NCBI GenBank assembly: GCA_903909375.1
Contig: CAIVVM010000031.1
Coordinates: 1-33,315 of the forward strand
Direction: 5' to 3'
Origin: an uncultured Alphaproteobacteria bacterium
GTDB taxonomy: Bacteria > Pseudomonadota > Alphaproteobacteria > Caulobacterales > Caulobacteraceae
Length of the DNA stretch: 33,315 nucleotides
Position numbers and translations under genes: made by a program. Each line of letters opens with the position of its first letter. Position 1 is the first letter of the stretch. The notes below the pieces were generated by a model. It saw only the letters and a program-made list of their open reading frames with translations, did not search any database and had not been told where the DNA came from. Below, in pieces: positions 31,844-33,315 of this stretch.

Positions 31844-33315
31844 TCGGCGGCGAACTTCAGATTGGAGTGGGTGACCTGATCCAGCGTCATGAATGTGCGT
31901 TCTGCCGTCACGTGCTCGGGGAAGTCGGTTCGATAGTGGCCGCCCCGGCTTTCGCGACGGTTAAGGGCGCAGGCCGCCACGAGACGTGCGGCGACCAGCG
32001 GGGCGCTGCGGCCGCCGGTGATCTCCAGCTGGTCGATCAGGTCCAGCAAGCGCTGAAGGCCTGACGCATCGCGAATAACCCCGGCGTCGCGGCTCATCGC
32101 CTGGCGCAGGGTCTGGAGGTCGCCCGGCGCCAGGTCAGCCGTCATGACGGGCGCCGCAGCTCCGGTGGCCGGCGTCTCCTCCGCAGCCGCCCGGCCGGCC
32201 CTGGCCCCGAAAACCGCGGCTTCCAGCAAAGAGTTCGACGCCAGCCTATTGGCGCCGTGCACGCCGGTTGAGGCGCACTCGCCGGCGGCGTAGAGGCCGG
32301 GCAACGAGGTGCGGCCGTCGGTGTCCGTGGCGATCCCGCCCATATGGTAGTGGCAGGCGGGCGCCACCGGGATCAGCTGGGTGCGGGGGTCAATGCCGCC
32401 GCCCAGGCAGGCGGCGAAGACGGCCGGGAACTCGTCGGGGAAGTGCGCGCCCACGGCGGTGCGGGCGTCCAGGAAGGCGCCCCGGCCCGCCTCGCGCTCG
32501 GCGTGGATGGCGCGGGCCACCACATCGCGCGGCGCCATCTCGGCATCGACGTGATAGGCCGCCATGAAGCGTTCGCCGTCGCCATTGACCAGCGTGGCGC
32601 CCTCGCCGCGCAGGGCCTCGGTGGCCAGCGGCGCGGGATCACGGCCGATATCTATCGCGGTGGGGTGGAACTGGACGAACTCGGGATCGGCGATCACCGC
32701 CCCCGCCATGGCCGCCAGCCCAAGGCCCTCGCCCTGAAGCTCGGCCGGGGTGGTGGTGACCGCGTAGAGCCCGCCGATCCCGCCGGTCGCCAGGATCACC
32801 GAGCGGGCGGTGATCTCGACGCTGCGTCCCTTGATCCGGGCGACGACGCCCCGGACGCGCCCGTCGGCGCCCTGCAGCAGGCCGGTGAGCCGGGCGCCGG
32901 TCCTGACCTCGATGTGTCGTGCGGCCAGCACGGCCACGACCACAGCATCCATGATCGCGCGTCCGGCCTGATCGCCCTTCACGCGGGCCACGCGCGCGCG
33001 GCTGTGCGCGGCTTCCAGGCTCTGGGCGAAGCCGCCATCCGGGGTGCGGTCAAAGGGCGCGCCAAGGGCGGCGAGATGGCGGACCGCGGCGGGGCCATCC
33101 TCGGCCAGCAGGCGGGCGACGTCGGCGACCACCAGACCGGCGCCGGCCGCCACAGTGTCTGCCGCATGCAGGGCCGGCGCATCATCGGCGCCGAGCGCTG
33201 CAGCCACGCCGCCCTGCGCCCAGGCAGACGAGCAACCGTGGCTCAAGGGGGCGTCGGTGAGGACAAGAACCCGGGCCGGCGCGGCGCTGAGGGCGGCGCT
33301 CAGGCCCGCGAGGCC
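31840..33315 (-). CDS. nadB: L-aspartate oxidase, 5'-truncated by the window edge
   Basis: Oxidises L-aspartate to iminoaspartate, the first step of de novo NAD synthesis, with FAD. 491 codons are visible; the frame stays open to the right edge (GLAGLSAALSAAPARVLVLT), so the N-terminal FAD-binding start lies outside the window. The internal TTG at 33246 is not the true start. Motifs include AWAQGGVAAALG, FHPTAIDIGRDP, NGDGERFMAAYH, CHYHMGGIATDTDGRTSLPG and GVHGANRLASNSLLEA, all typical of NadB. It overlaps nadC by 4 nt. In related genomes nadA often sits next to these genes and may lie just beyond the edge. Confidence 0.96.
   Translation of the reverse strand, partial: GLAGLSAALSAAPARVLVLTDAPLSHGCSSAWAQGGVAAALGADDAPALHAADTVAAGAGLVVADVARLLAEDGPAAVRHLAALGAPFDRTPDGGFAQSLEAAHSRARVARVKGDQAGRAIMDAVVVAVLAARHIEVRTGARLTGLLQGADGRVRGVVARIKGRSVEITARSVILATGGIGGLYAVTTTPAELQGEGLGLAAMAGAVIADPEFVQFHPTAIDIGRDPAPLATEALRGEGATLVNGDGERFMAAYHVDAEMAPRDVVARAIHAEREAGRGAFLDARTAVGAHFPDEFPAVFAACLGGGIDPRTQLIPVAPACHYHMGGIATDTDGRTSLPGLYAAGECASTGVHGANRLASNSLLEAAVFGARAGRAAAEETPATGAAAPVMTADLAPGDLQTLRQAMSRDAGVIRDASGLQRLLDLIDQLEITGGRSAPLVAARLVAACALNRRESRGGHYRTDFPEHVTAERTFMTLDQVTHSNLKFAAE

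Overview
The window is GC-rich, densely coded alphaproteobacterial chromosome. The gene content (fused indolepyruvate:ferredoxin oxidoreductase beside an Lrp regulator, a SleB-type hydrolase, nadB-nadC, a TTC38-like protein), the CTTCTCCC/GGGAGAAG palindromes and several genes that look leaderless suggest Caulobacterales (Caulobacter/Phenylobacterium-like). That placement is inference. No rRNA, tRNA, CRISPR array, transposase or prophage structural gene was seen.

Layout. 1-4.8 kb: three co-directional genes that may form an N-acyl-amino-acid salvage operon (exported amidohydrolase, FATP-type acyl-CoA synthetase, exported M20 hydrolase). uvrC follows with its own apparent promoter. 6.7-8.05 kb: a compositionally odd orphan membrane protein, then an island of palindromes. 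8.05-10.8 kb: a DUF1993 protein, a GPH/MFS transporter and pgsA. 10.9-15.0 kb: an Lrp/AsnC regulator divergent from a 1141-aa indolepyruvate oxidoreductase. 15.0-17.1 kb: a YkgJ-type cysteine-cluster protein and a spermidine-synthase-like protein on the minus strand, divergent from a DUF169 protein. 17.1-18.7 kb: a TetR regulator and PhyH dioxygenase in one operon, with a promoter and overlapping operator visible. 18.7-20.8 kb: a small secreted protein, a 36-aa membrane peptide with its own terminator, and a serine beta-lactamase-fold hydrolase, all minus strand.

21.0-21.9 kb: three tightly coupled small genes with a TerB-like protein in the middle. 21.9-25.4 kb: a TTC38-like protein, an L-2-hydroxyglutarate-dehydrogenase-like flavoprotein and a nitronate monooxygenase. 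25.4-27.8 kb: an exported epoxide-hydrolase-like protein divergent from a PadR-HAAS pair, with a striking palindromic operator between them. 28.3-29.2 kb: a membrane-anchored SleB hydrolase. 29.3-31.0 kb: a GlxA-type regulator divergent from a DJ-1/isonitrile-hydratase-like protein. 31.0 kb to the end: nadC and the 5'-truncated nadB of NAD biosynthesis.

Most genes are metabolic or housekeeping. The most interesting material is regulatory and small: the TetR and PadR operators, the covarying palindromes at 7.8-8.0 kb, the TerB micro-operon, two tiny predicted membrane peptides, and the three-gene acyl-amino-acid module. I found no clear defence or mobile system. The TerB micro-operon and the acyl-amino-acid module are the best candidates for undescribed biology.
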